Assembly (NCBI RefSeq): GCF_030687495.1
Contig: NZ_CP117435.1
Location: 2,546,501-2,610,500, forward strand
Length of the DNA: 64,000 bases
Direction of reading: 5' to 3'
Source of the DNA: Pseudomonas sp. FP453
Lineage (GTDB): Bacteria; Pseudomonadota; Gammaproteobacteria; Pseudomonadales; Pseudomonadaceae
Position numbers and translations under genes: made by a program. Under the pieces are notes generated by a model that worked only from the letters and a program-made list of their open reading frames with translations, was not told the DNA's origin and searched no databases. Position 1 is the first letter of the stretch, and each line of letters starts with the position of its first letter. Of this stretch, positions 21,659 to 29,435 are shown piece after piece.

Positions 21659-21781
21659 GTCGGACGCTCCTTATTTCCTACAATGCTATGCTCATAACCA
21701 CAGATGAACGTTGCAAAGTTTGCTGACAAATCCCGCGCCACGGGACGAAAACCCCATAAAAATAATGATTAGAGGCACGTT
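21659..21781. promoter_or_regulatory. Divergent mdeA/mdeR promoter region
   Basis: A 123-bp intergenic region, clearly more AT-rich than its flanks, lies between the divergent lyase and Lrp-type genes. It holds both Shine-Dalgarno sites and must hold both promoters and any Lrp-type operator; I could not single out a convincing operator. Confidence 0.6.
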
Positions 21782-22252
21782 ATGCCCGTAAGCCTGGACC
21801 GTACCGACAAAGCCCTTTTAAACGCGCTGCAAGGCAACGCCCGCCTGACGGTGGCCGAGTTGGCCGACCGCGTCTCCCTGACCACCTCACCGTGCTGGCG
21901 CCGGGTGCGCAACCTGGAGGAGAGCGGGGTGATCAGTGGCTACCAGGCGATCCTGTCGCCCAAGGCGCTGGGGTATGGGGTGACCGCGTTCGTGAACATC
22001 ATGATGGAGAGCCACACCCAGGAAATTGCCCGCGCGTTTGAACAGCGATTGCTGGAGATCCCGGAGATTGTCGCGTGCCATAACGTGTCGGGGCGTTATG
22101 ACTTTTTGCTGGAAGTGGTGGCCAAGGATTTGGAGTCCTTTGGCGAGTTTGCGCGGGAGGTGTTGCAGACGCTGCCGTGCGTCAAGGAGATTTATTCGAG
22201 TTTTTCGTATAAGTCGGTAAGGCCGTTGCGGGTGATTCCGCTGCCGGGCTGA
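21782..22252 (+). CDS. mdeR: Lrp/AsnC-family regulator of methionine gamma-lyase
   Basis: A 156-residue Lrp/AsnC protein. Its N-terminal winged helix starts LDRTDKALLNALQGNARLT and includes the SPCWRRVRNLEESGVI recognition region. A RAM/AsnC ligand-binding domain with a GRYDFLLEVV segment follows. It is transcribed away from mdeA, as in P. putida where MdeR activates mdeA, so I infer methionine-dependent control of the lyase. GAGG lies about 8 nt before the ATG. A REPIN follows the stop. Confidence 0.9.
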   Translation: MPVSLDRTDKALLNALQGNARLTVAELADRVSLTTSPCWRRVRNLEESGVISGYQAILSPKALGYGVTAFVNIMMESHTQEIARAFEQRLLEIPEIVACHNVSGRYDFLLEVVAKDLESFGEFAREVLQTLPCVKEIYSSFSYKSVRPLRVIPLPG

Positions 22253-22276
22253 AGGCAGCAGGCCGGAATGCTTTTC

Positions 22277-22363
22277 TGTGGGAGCTGGCTTGCCTGCGAT
22301 GATAGCGGCGCGGTTTAACTGGCGAACCGCGGTGCCTGCATCGCAGGCAAGCCAGCTCCCACA
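22277..22363. repeat. REPIN 3
   Basis: An inverted REP pair downstream of the Lrp-type gene. The left arm is GTGGGAGCTGGCTTGCC and the right arm its complement; an extra partial copy (GCTCCCACAC) follows at about 22370-22380. Confidence 0.8.
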
Positions 22364-22499
22364 GAAACCTGCTCCCACACTTTGACCGAGTTCGGCCGCT
22401 GGGCGGCCTAAGCTAATGCCAAAAAGGTATTTATTACGATTTTTTAAGATCATTTAGATTGGTCGCTCCAACCCAAGACGTTCATGGAGTGAGCCGCCG

Positions 22500-23537
22500 A
22501 TGTCGCAGCTTCAGTCAATCACCACCTTGCCGCTGCTCGACTTGTCACTGCTCGACGCCGGCCCCCAGCAACGCCAGCAGTTCCTCGACGAGCTGCGTTT
22601 TGCCGCGCGGCATATCGGTTTTTTCTACCTCACCGGCCACGGTATCGACGCGGCGTTGCTCGCCCAGGTGCAGCAGCAGGCGCGGGCGTTTTTTGCCTTG
22701 CCTGAAGCCGACAAACTCGCTGTCGGCATGATCAATTCCCCGCACTTTCGCGGCTATAACCGCGCCGCCTCGGAGATCACCCGCGGCCAGCCAGACCTGC
22801 GCGAACAGTTCGACGTCGGCGCCGAGCGGGAGCCATTAAATGCGCAACAACACCCCGCCGCCTGGGCCCGCCTGCAAGGCCCCAACCTGTGGCCGCAGGC
22901 GTTGCCCGACCTCAAGCCCCTGGTGCTCGCCTGGCAGCAGGCGATGACGCAAATGGCCCTGCGCCTGTTGCGCGCGTTTGCCCAGGCCTTGTCCCTGCCG
23001 GAAAACGCCTTCGACGCGCTGTACGGCGAAAGACCCAACGAACATATCAAGCTGATCCGCTACCCCGGCCGCCATGCGCAGCAAAGTCGCCAAGGCGTCG
23101 GCGCGCACAAGGACTCCGGTTTCTTGAGCTTCCTGCTGCAAGACCAGCAAGCCGGCTTGCAGGTGGAAGTGGAGGACGGTCGCTGGATCGATGCGTCGCC
23201 GCGCCCCGACACGCTGGTGGTGAACATCGGCGAATTGCTCGAGCTGGCCAGCAACGGTTACCTGCGCGCCACCGTGCACCGTGTGGTCTCGCCGCCGGTG
23301 GGCAGCGAGCGCTTGTCCCTCGCATTTTTCCTCGGCGCGCAGCTGGACGCAGTGGTGCCGGTGTACCAGCTTGCCCCTGAATTGCTGCGTGATGCCCACG
23401 GCCCCGAAAGCGACCCGCGCAACCCGCTGCTGCGCGATGTCGGCTGGAACTACCTGAAAGGCCGCCTGCGTTCGCACCCCGATGTCGCCCAGCGTTTCTA
23501 CGCCGACGCCACACTTCCCCAAGCACTGTCCGCCTGA
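22500..23537 (+). CDS. Isopenicillin-N-synthase-like 2OG-Fe(II) oxygenase
   Basis: A 345-residue non-haem iron oxygenase. A DIOX_N-type N-terminal half (FFYLTGHGID) is followed by the 2OG-FeII core: metal ligands His203 and Asp205 in GAHKDSG, His260 in ATVHRVV, and the 2-oxoglutarate motif RLS (Arg271, Ser273). The substrate cannot be told from sequence. The gene is 14 nt upstream of a MetQNI-type importer and probably co-transcribed, which suggests it acts on an imported amino acid or sulfur compound. GGAGTGAG lies upstream of the ATG. Confidence 0.9.
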   Translation: MSQLQSITTLPLLDLSLLDAGPQQRQQFLDELRFAARHIGFFYLTGHGIDAALLAQVQQQARAFFALPEADKLAVGMINSPHFRGYNRAASEITRGQPDLREQFDVGAEREPLNAQQHPAAWARLQGPNLWPQALPDLKPLVLAWQQAMTQMALRLLRAFAQALSLPENAFDALYGERPNEHIKLIRYPGRHAQQSRQGVGAHKDSGFLSFLLQDQQAGLQVEVEDGRWIDASPRPDTLVVNIGELLELASNGYLRATVHRVVSPPVGSERLSLAFFLGAQLDAVVPVYQLAPELLRDAHGPESDPRNPLLRDVGWNYLKGRLRSHPDVAQRFYADATLPQALSA

Positions 23538-23551
23538 TCTGGAGTTCACCC

Positions 23552-24346
23552 ATGTTGAAGAAATCCGCCCTTACCCTGGCAGTGTTGCTGGCCGCGTTCA
23601 ACGTGTCGGCAGCCGATGCCTTGCGCGTTGCCGCCGACCCGATTCCCCACGCGCAGATCCTCGAATACGTACAGAAACTCGACCCGAGCCTGAAGCTGAA
23701 AATCATCGAGATCCCCAGCGGCGTGAACTCCAACGAGTTGCTGGCCCATGGTGATGTGGACGCCAATTACTTCCAGCACCTGCCGTACCTGGCCTCTCAG
23801 GAGCAAGCCCTCGGACAGAAGTTCACCGTGGCCGCCACCGTGCACATCGAGCCGCTGGGCATTTATTCGCGCCGCCACAAAAGCTTTGACCAGGTGCCGG
23901 ACAAAGGCACCGTTGCCGTGCCGAACAACGTCACCAATCTGAGCCGTGCCCTGTACCTGTTGCAAGCCAATGGCTTGATCAAGCTCAAGCCGGGTTTCAA
24001 CGATGCGGCCAAGGACCAGGCCACGCCAAAAGACATCGCCGAAAACCCCAAGCACTTGAAGATTCTTGAAATCGAATCGCCGCAGATCCCGCGCGCGCTG
24101 GATGATGTGGACCTGGCGGTGATCAACGGCAACTTCGCCCTGGAAGCCGGCCTGGAACCGGCCAAGGACGCGTTGGGGCTGGAAGCGGCGAAGGGCAACC
24201 CCTACGCGAATATCCTGGTGACCACGCCAAAACTGGCGCAGGACCCGCGCATCGAGCAATTGGCCAAGGACCTGCGCTCGCCGCAGGTGGCCAAGTTCAT
24301 CAGCGAGAAATACGCAGGCTCCGTAATCCCGGTGGCGGTCGAATGA
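23552..24346 (+). CDS. metQ: MetQ-type substrate-binding protein
   Basis: A 264-residue NlpA/MetQ-family periplasmic binding protein. The signal peptide (about residues 1-20) ends in an AxA-like NVSAADA and has no lipobox cysteine, so it is probably soluble rather than a lipoprotein. Family hallmarks are the DPIPHAQIL start, the [11 protein letters not shown] segment and the AVINGNFA segment. It overlaps metN by 4 bp (ATGA). The ligand is probably D/L-methionine or a related compound, but the co-transcribed oxygenase leaves another ligand possible. Confidence 0.88.
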   Translation: MLKKSALTLAVLLAAFNVSAADALRVAADPIPHAQILEYVQKLDPSLKLKIIEIPSGVNSNELLAHGDVDANYFQHLPYLASQEQALGQKFTVAATVHIEPLGIYSRRHKSFDQVPDKGTVAVPNNVTNLSRALYLLQANGLIKLKPGFNDAAKDQATPKDIAENPKHLKILEIESPQIPRALDDVDLAVINGNFALEAGLEPAKDALGLEAAKGNPYANILVTTPKLAQDPRIEQLAKDLRSPQVAKFISEKYAGSVIPVAVE

Positions 24347-25089
24347 TCGCCGTCGAGGGCGTCAGCAAAACCTACGCCGACGGCCAGCCGCCGGCGTTGG
24401 ACAACGTCTCGCTGCACATCGCCGAAGGCTCGATCTTTGGCATCGTCGGGCGCAGCGGCGCGGGCAAAAGCACCTTGCTGCGCTGCCTCAACCTGCTGGA
24501 ACGGCCGAGCAGCGGGCGCATCCTGCTGGACGGCCGGGACCTCACGCAACTCACCGGCAAGGCCTTGCGCGAGCAACGCCAGCGCATCGGCATGATCTTC
24601 CAGGGCTTCAACCTCCTGCATTCGCGCAACGTGGCGGATAACGTCGCGGTGCCGCTGGAGATCGGTAATGTGCCCAAGGCCGAGCGTGCGGCGCGGGTCG
24701 CCGAGTTGTTGGCGTTGGTGGGCTTGAGTGACAAGGCCCAGGCGTTTCCTTCGCAGCTGTCGGGCGGGCAGAAACAACGCGTAGGCATCGCACGTGCGCT
24801 GGCGGCGCGGCCGGCGTATTTGCTGTCGGACGAAGCCACCAGCGCGCTGGACCCGGAAACCACGGCGTCGATCCTTGAGCTGTTACGCGATATCAATCGC
24901 AAACTGGGGGTGACCATTGTGTTGATCACCCACGAGCTGGAAGTGGTCAAGGCGATTTGCGACAGCGCGGTGTCCCTGGCCGATGGCCGCGTGGTGGAAA
25001 GCGGCACGCTGGTGCAACTGCAAGCCGACCCGGCCTCGCGCCTCGGTCGTTCGCTGGCCCCCAGCCTGCAAGTGGTGAGGGCGGTATGA
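24343..25089 (+). CDS. metN: MetN-type ABC transporter ATPase
   Basis: A 248-residue ABC ATPase with Walker A GRSGAGKS (residues 36-43), signature LSGGQKQR and Walker [15 protein letters not shown], which is the MetN wording. It ends shortly after the D-loop and H-loop region and lacks the C-terminal NIL/ACT domain of about 90 residues that mediates methionine feedback in E. coli MetN (343 residues). ATGA overlaps join it to metQ and metI. Confidence 0.9.
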   Translation: MIAVEGVSKTYADGQPPALDNVSLHIAEGSIFGIVGRSGAGKSTLLRCLNLLERPSSGRILLDGRDLTQLTGKALREQRQRIGMIFQGFNLLHSRNVADNVAVPLEIGNVPKAERAARVAELLALVGLSDKAQAFPSQLSGGQKQRVGIARALAARPAYLLSDEATSALDPETTASILELLRDINRKLGVTIVLITHELEVVKAICDSAVSLADGRVVESGTLVQLQADPASRLGRSLAPSLQVVRAV

Positions 25090-25751
25090 AGACCGATTGG
25101 CATGACATCCTGCAACTGCTGCTCAACGCCACCGGCGAAACCCTGTACATGGTGCTGCTGGCCGGGTTGTTTACCTTGTTGATCGGTTTGCCCCTGGGCG
25201 TGTTGCTGTTTATCAGCCGACGCGGCGGGTTGTTGCCATTGCCACGCCTCAACCGTGGATTGGGCGCGGTGATCAACCTCGGGCGCTCATTGCCGTTTGT
25301 GGTGATGCTGATCGCATTGATCCCGCTGACGCGCCTGATTGTCGGCACCACCTTGGGCAGCACCGCCGCCGTGGTGCCGATCACCATTGGCGCGTTCCCG
25401 TTTTTTGCACGCATCGTCGAAACCGCGCTGGACGAAGTGGACAAGGGCCGCATCGAAGCCATCGTGGCCATGGGCGGCGATATCCGCCATGTGATCCTCA
25501 AGGTGTTGCTGCCCGAAGCCCTGCCGGCGCTGGTAGCCGGGGTGACGTTGACCCTGGTGATGCTGATCGGCTTTTCGTCGATGGCCGGGGTGATTGGCGG
25601 CGGCGGGCTGGGCGATTTGGCAATCCGCTACGGCTACCAGCGCTTCAACAACGAGATCATGGTGGTGACGGTGGTTGTGCTGGTGCTGCTGGTGCAGGGC
25701 GTGCAGAGCCTGGGGGATCGCTGCGTGCGCTCGCTGGCCCATCGCCGCTAA
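25086..25751 (+). CDS. metI: MetI-type ABC transporter permease
   Basis: A 221-residue BPD-type permease with about five membrane helices and the cytoplasmic EAA loop ([20 protein letters not shown]). I start it at the ATG overlapping the metN stop (ATGA), not at earlier in-frame ATGs inside metN. With the two preceding genes it completes a MetNIQ-type importer. Its last 95 bp overlap the convergent MocR-type gene. Confidence 0.9.
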   Translation: MKTDWHDILQLLLNATGETLYMVLLAGLFTLLIGLPLGVLLFISRRGGLLPLPRLNRGLGAVINLGRSLPFVVMLIALIPLTRLIVGTTLGSTAAVVPITIGAFPFFARIVETALDEVDKGRIEAIVAMGGDIRHVILKVLLPEALPALVAGVTLTLVMLIGFSSMAGVIGGGGLGDLAIRYGYQRFNNEIMVVTVVVLVLLVQGVQSLGDRCVRSLAHRR

Positions 25752-27153
25752 TGCGGTGTTTGCGCAGCAGCGCTTCGAACACCTGATGCACCTGTGGTGC
25801 ATCACTGTGGGCCACATTGAAGCGCATCGCCTCCGGCAGGGCCGGGTCGTAGCCAAACAGCGTGCCCGGCGCCAGCACCATGCCTTGCTTCAAGGCGTCC
25901 TGGGCCAATCGCTCGCCGTTGACGCCCGGCGGCAGGTGCGCCCTGATAAACATCCCGCCTTCATAGCCCATCGGCAACACGCAACCGCAGCGCTTGAGCC
26001 ATTGCTCAACGCGTCCGCCGGCCTCCGTCAGACGCTGCTGCATGCGCTTGCGATGCTTGGCGTAACTGCCTTCGCTGAGCATGCGGTACACCACCTGTTC
26101 AAACAGCTCCGAGGTGATGCCGCCGCTCATCAGCTTCATGTTGGTCAGGTTGGCGGCCAGTTGCGGCGCGGCCACCACGTAGCTGACGCGGGTGTTGGCG
26201 CTGAGGATCTTGGAGAAACCCGACAGGTAGGTGACCTGGTCCAGGCCGGCGAGGGCGGCCAGGCGCGGTGGCGGGTTGGGGTGCAGGTCGCCGTAGAGGT
26301 CATCCTCGATGATGTGGCACTGGTACTGGCGCGTCAGTTGCAACAGCCGGAACGCCTGGCCGGGGCTGAACGAGTGCCCGGTCGGGTTGTGCAGCACGCC
26401 GGTGGTGAGGTACAGGCTGGGGCGATGTTCGGCCAGCAGTTGTTCGAGGGCGACAAAGTCGAAACCGTCGGGGCGCCGCTCGATAGTCAGCACCTTGACG
26501 CCGTGCAGGGCGAGGTTGGCGTGGAAGTTGAAGTAGCACGGTGCGTCGAGCAACACGCTGTCGCCGGGGCGGGCGAGCAGGCGCATCAGCATGTCCAGGC
26601 CCTGCACGGTGTTGGGGGTGGTGATGATTTGCTCCACCGGCACCGACAAGCCTTCGCCGTGCAACTTCTGCTGCAAGGCCTGGCGCAGCGGCAGCAGCCC
26701 GGCCGGCGTGCCCAGCCCGGCGATGCGCAACGACGGCGCGCGCACCACGCTGCGCAGGGTTTGGCGGATGGCGTCGCTGTCCAGCCAGTCTTCCGGCAAG
26801 TGGCCGCCACCGGGACGCAGGTCGCCGTAGACCGTGGCCAGCGGGCGGCGCAGTACGCTGAGCAGATCCTGAGGCAGCAATTCGACCCAGGCCGATGAAG
26901 CCGGGCGGGCGCTGTCCACCGCGACGAAATAGCCACGGCCCTGGCTGGACGTCAGCAGGTTGCGCCCGCGCAGGCGGTCGAGGGCTTCATTGAGGGTGAA
27001 CTTGCTCACACCGAGGGTCTGGCCCAGTTCGCGCACGGACGGCAACTTGCTGCCCGGCGCCCACTCGCCCGTCTCGATGGCCTGGCTGAACGCCTCGACG
27101 ATCTGTTGCACCTTGGGTGTGCCTGGCACAAAGGCGATGGTGGAGACGAACAT
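25657..27153 (-). CDS. MocR-type (GntR-aminotransferase) regulator
   Basis: A 498-residue fusion of a GntR-type winged helix (about residues 10-75, LPSVRELGQTLGVSKFTL) and a fold-type I aminotransferase-like domain. PLP-site features are HNPTG (Asn256), EDDLYGD (about 283-289) and the lysine in SGFSKIL (Lys315). Such proteins sense an amino acid or vitamer through PLP and act as regulators. It is divergent from a LysE-type exporter, its likely target. The last 30 or so residues are Pro/Ala-rich and antisense to metI; the true stop may have been nearer 25750. Confidence 0.9.
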   Translation of the reverse strand: MFVSTIAFVPGTPKVQQIVEAFSQAIETGEWAPGSKLPSVRELGQTLGVSKFTLNEALDRLRGRNLLTSSQGRGYFVAVDSARPASSAWVELLPQDLLSVLRRPLATVYGDLRPGGGHLPEDWLDSDAIRQTLRSVVRAPSLRIAGLGTPAGLLPLRQALQQKLHGEGLSVPVEQIITTPNTVQGLDMLMRLLARPGDSVLLDAPCYFNFHANLALHGVKVLTIERRPDGFDFVALEQLLAEHRPSLYLTTGVLHNPTGHSFSPGQAFRLLQLTRQYQCHIIEDDLYGDLHPNPPPRLAALAGLDQVTYLSGFSKILSANTRVSYVVAAPQLAANLTNMKLMSGGITSELFEQVVYRMLSEGSYAKHRKRMQQRLTEAGGRVEQWLKRCGCVLPMGYEGGMFIRAHLPPGVNGERLAQDALKQGMVLAPGTLFGYDPALPEAMRFNVAHSDAPQVHQVFEALLRKHRISGDGPASARSDPPGSARPAPAAPAQPPSPP

Positions 27154-27171
27154 GGGGCTTCCTTATCTTTG

Positions 27172-27190
27172 CCGGTGATTTTACCGGTGA
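27172..27190. promoter_or_regulatory. CCGGTGA direct repeat, possible MocR operator
   Basis: CCGGTGA occurs twice, 12 bp apart start to start (27172 and 27184), in the gap between the divergent MocR-type and LysE-type genes. The same bases also form a short inverted repeat (CCGGT...ACCGG). MocR proteins often bind direct repeats, so this is a candidate site. Confidence 0.5.
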
Positions 27191-27277
27191 AGTTCGGGCG
27201 GATTAGGCCGCACTTTACCTGCCTCGTGCAAGGCCACTTGCCTAGACTGCGAGCCTTCTCCTTCAAGGTCCACGGCC

Positions 27278-27910
27278 ATGACCAGCGCATTGACGCTCTC
27301 TTCGTTTCTCTACTTCCTACTGTTTTGCGCGACCCTGACCTTCAGCCCCGGCCCCATGACCATGCTGCTGTTGAGCCTGGGCCTGAAAGACGGCCTGCGC
27401 CGATCGATCCCCGCCCAGATCGGCGCCAGTGTGTCGTACCTGATTTCCATCCTGATCTTTGCCGTGGGTTTTTCGGAGTTGATCAAGGGCAATATCGCGA
27501 TTACCCAAGGTATTCAGCTGGTGGGCGTGGCCTACATCCTTTACCTGGCCTACAAGCAGTGGACCAGCAGCGGCGTGCCGCTCGACAAGGCCGGCGCCGT
27601 GGAGGGCGCGCGCAGCCTGTTCAGCAAGGGCTTGCTGACGGGGTTTTCCAACCCCAAGGCGATCATCATGTTCAGCGCCGTGTTCCCACAGTTTGCCGGG
27701 GGAGGGGAGCACAACTCGGCGTCGGACATCGCCATCCTGGGCCTGACCTTCCTGGTGTTGCAGTTCGCCAGCGGCTGCCTGTACTGCTATTTCGGCCAGC
27801 GCATCAAGCATGTCCTGGAAAACCCCGCGCGGCGCGTGCTGCTGCAACGGGTCACGGCGGTGCTGCTGCTGGGGGTTGCCTTGATGCTGGCGCGGGGCTT
27901 TTCCTACTGA
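27278..27910 (+). CDS. LysE/RhtB-family amino-acid exporter
   Basis: A 210-residue inner-membrane protein with about six hydrophobic segments and the family signature SPGPMTMLLLSLGLKDGLR near the N-terminus, plus KGLLTGFSNPKAIIMF in the middle. It is expected to export an amino acid or derivative. It is divergent from the MocR-type regulator, which suggests induction by the compound exported. The substrate is not readable from sequence. Confidence 0.9.
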   Translation: MTSALTLSSFLYFLLFCATLTFSPGPMTMLLLSLGLKDGLRRSIPAQIGASVSYLISILIFAVGFSELIKGNIAITQGIQLVGVAYILYLAYKQWTSSGVPLDKAGAVEGARSLFSKGLLTGFSNPKAIIMFSAVFPQFAGGGEHNSASDIAILGLTFLVLQFASGCLYCYFGQRIKHVLENPARRVLLQRVTAVLLLGVALMLARGFSY

Positions 27911-27992
27911 GGGCACTGAGCTTATGAGCGGTAGTGGCGATTTGCCGTTGCCCTGATAGACTCCGAGCACACCCTCAGGATCGCACCCCACC

Positions 27993-29051
27993 ATGGCAGC
28001 CGTCGGAGGAAAGGGACTTCCGCTTGCTTCGCGCATGTACAAATCCCGCACCCTGGGGCTGACACTCGGCTTTGTGTGCGTGGCGTTTGCGATGTACCCG
28101 CTGGACCCGCACCCCTGGGTGTGGGCGCTGATGCTGACCAACGCCTTCATCTGGCCGCACATGGCCTTCCTGATCTCGCGCCGCTCCGAGCACGCACTGC
28201 GCAGCGAGCGGCGCAACTTGCTGATCGACTCCTTCTGCGGCGGCTTCTGGGTCGGCGCCATGCACTTCAACCCGCTGCCCGGCGTGACCACCCTGTCGAT
28301 GATGACCATGAACAACGTCGCCATCGGCGGGCTGCGCTTCATGCTCACCGGTTGGCTCGCCCAGGGCCTGGGCATCGGCACTGCGCTGCTGGTATTTACT
28401 CCGGCGTTTGTTGGCGTGACCACCCAGGCGCAACTCTACGCCTGCTTGCCGATCCTGATGGTGTACCCCCTGGCCCTCGGCTGGATCTGCTACCGCCAGG
28501 CGGTCACCCTGGCCTCGCATAAACGCGAACTGCTGGCCCTGAGCCGCACCGACAGCCTGTCCGGCCTGCTCAACCACGGCGCCTGGAAAGACCAACTGGA
28601 ACTCGAATTCCAACGCTGCCGCCGTGGCCAGACCGGCGCGGCCATCGCCCTGATCGATATCGACCACTTCAAGACGATCAACGACACCTATGGCCACGTC
28701 ACCGGCGACATCGTCCTACGCCGGCTGAGCAAAGTCCTACGGCAGAACCTGCGCGCCACCGACCTGGCCGGGCGCTACGGCGGGGATGAATTTTGCGTGA
28801 TCCTGCCAGACATGCCCCTCAACCGCGCCACGGAAGTGATGGACGCGTTGCGGGATCGCTTCAATGCCCTGGCCTATGCGCAGGACCCGACCTTGCGTGC
28901 GAGCTTGAGTATTGGGTTGGCGCCGTACCAACTGGGGCATGTGGATTCCACCAGTTGGTTGAATGATGCGGATTTGGCGTTGTATGAAGCGAAGAGTGGG
29001 GGGCGGAATCGGGTGAGTTCGGTGCAGGTTGGTTGGTTGAGGTCGGTGTAG
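27993..29051 (+). CDS. MASE2-GGDEF diguanylate cyclase
   Basis: A 352-residue protein with an N-terminal MASE2 membrane domain (RMYKSRTLGL start, several helices up to about residue 165) and a C-terminal GGDEF domain. The active site is GGDEF (residues 263-267), preceded by the inhibitory site RATD at the standard five-residue spacing, so both cyclic-di-GMP synthesis and product inhibition look intact. The layout is that of E. coli DgcC (AdrA). It stands alone between an exporter gene and the Rhs immunity gene. An internal ATG at 28035 is an alternative start. Confidence 0.92.
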   Translation: MAAVGGKGLPLASRMYKSRTLGLTLGFVCVAFAMYPLDPHPWVWALMLTNAFIWPHMAFLISRRSEHALRSERRNLLIDSFCGGFWVGAMHFNPLPGVTTLSMMTMNNVAIGGLRFMLTGWLAQGLGIGTALLVFTPAFVGVTTQAQLYACLPILMVYPLALGWICYRQAVTLASHKRELLALSRTDSLSGLLNHGAWKDQLELEFQRCRRGQTGAAIALIDIDHFKTINDTYGHVTGDIVLRRLSKVLRQNLRATDLAGRYGGDEFCVILPDMPLNRATEVMDALRDRFNALAYAQDPTLRASLSIGLAPYQLGHVDSTSWLNDADLALYEAKSGGRNRVSSVQVGWLRSV

Positions 29052-29091
29052 GGACCTGCTTGCTAGAAGCGAATATAGAGCTCTCTAACGG

Positions 29092-29433
29092 TTACGTGCT
29101 GTAGCTTTTTAGGCAGTTGAGTAGCACTTTCATAAATTCCCTTTTGTTGTTTATTTCTTGTTCGAAATATGTGTCGAGTAAATAAAATACGGACTCAAAG
29201 TTTTCGTCCGTAGACAGATAGTGTTGGAGGGTGTCTATGAACCACTCTTGCTCATCTCTTCGGTATGAGAGAAAATCTGGCTTAGTTAACGTATCAAAAA
29301 GTTCTGAAAGCTCAGTTTCGTTGTTGACGTCTTTCGAGACTATTATTTCTTCTCGCTCTCGATCCTCGGTGTTCTCTATGCTGTAGGTAAATAGCAGGCC
29401 TTTGAGTATTTCTAGGTTTGGACCCTTTTTCAT
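29092..29433 (-). CDS. Putative immunity protein of the Rhs toxin
   Basis: A 113-residue acidic protein, rich in Glu, Asp and Asn, of no family I recognise. Its ATG is 2 nt after the Rhs stop, with GGAG inside the end of the toxin gene, so the pair is tightly coupled. Base composition is far more AT-rich than the surrounding genome, like the toxin tip. Position and composition are those of a cognate immunity gene; the function is inferred from context only. Confidence 0.7.
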   Translation of the reverse strand: MKKGPNLEILKGLLFTYSIENTEDREREEIIVSKDVNNETELSELFDTLTKPDFLSYRRDEQEWFIDTLQHYLSTDENFESVFYLLDTYFEQEINNKREFMKVLLNCLKSYST

Positions 29434-29435
29434 TT

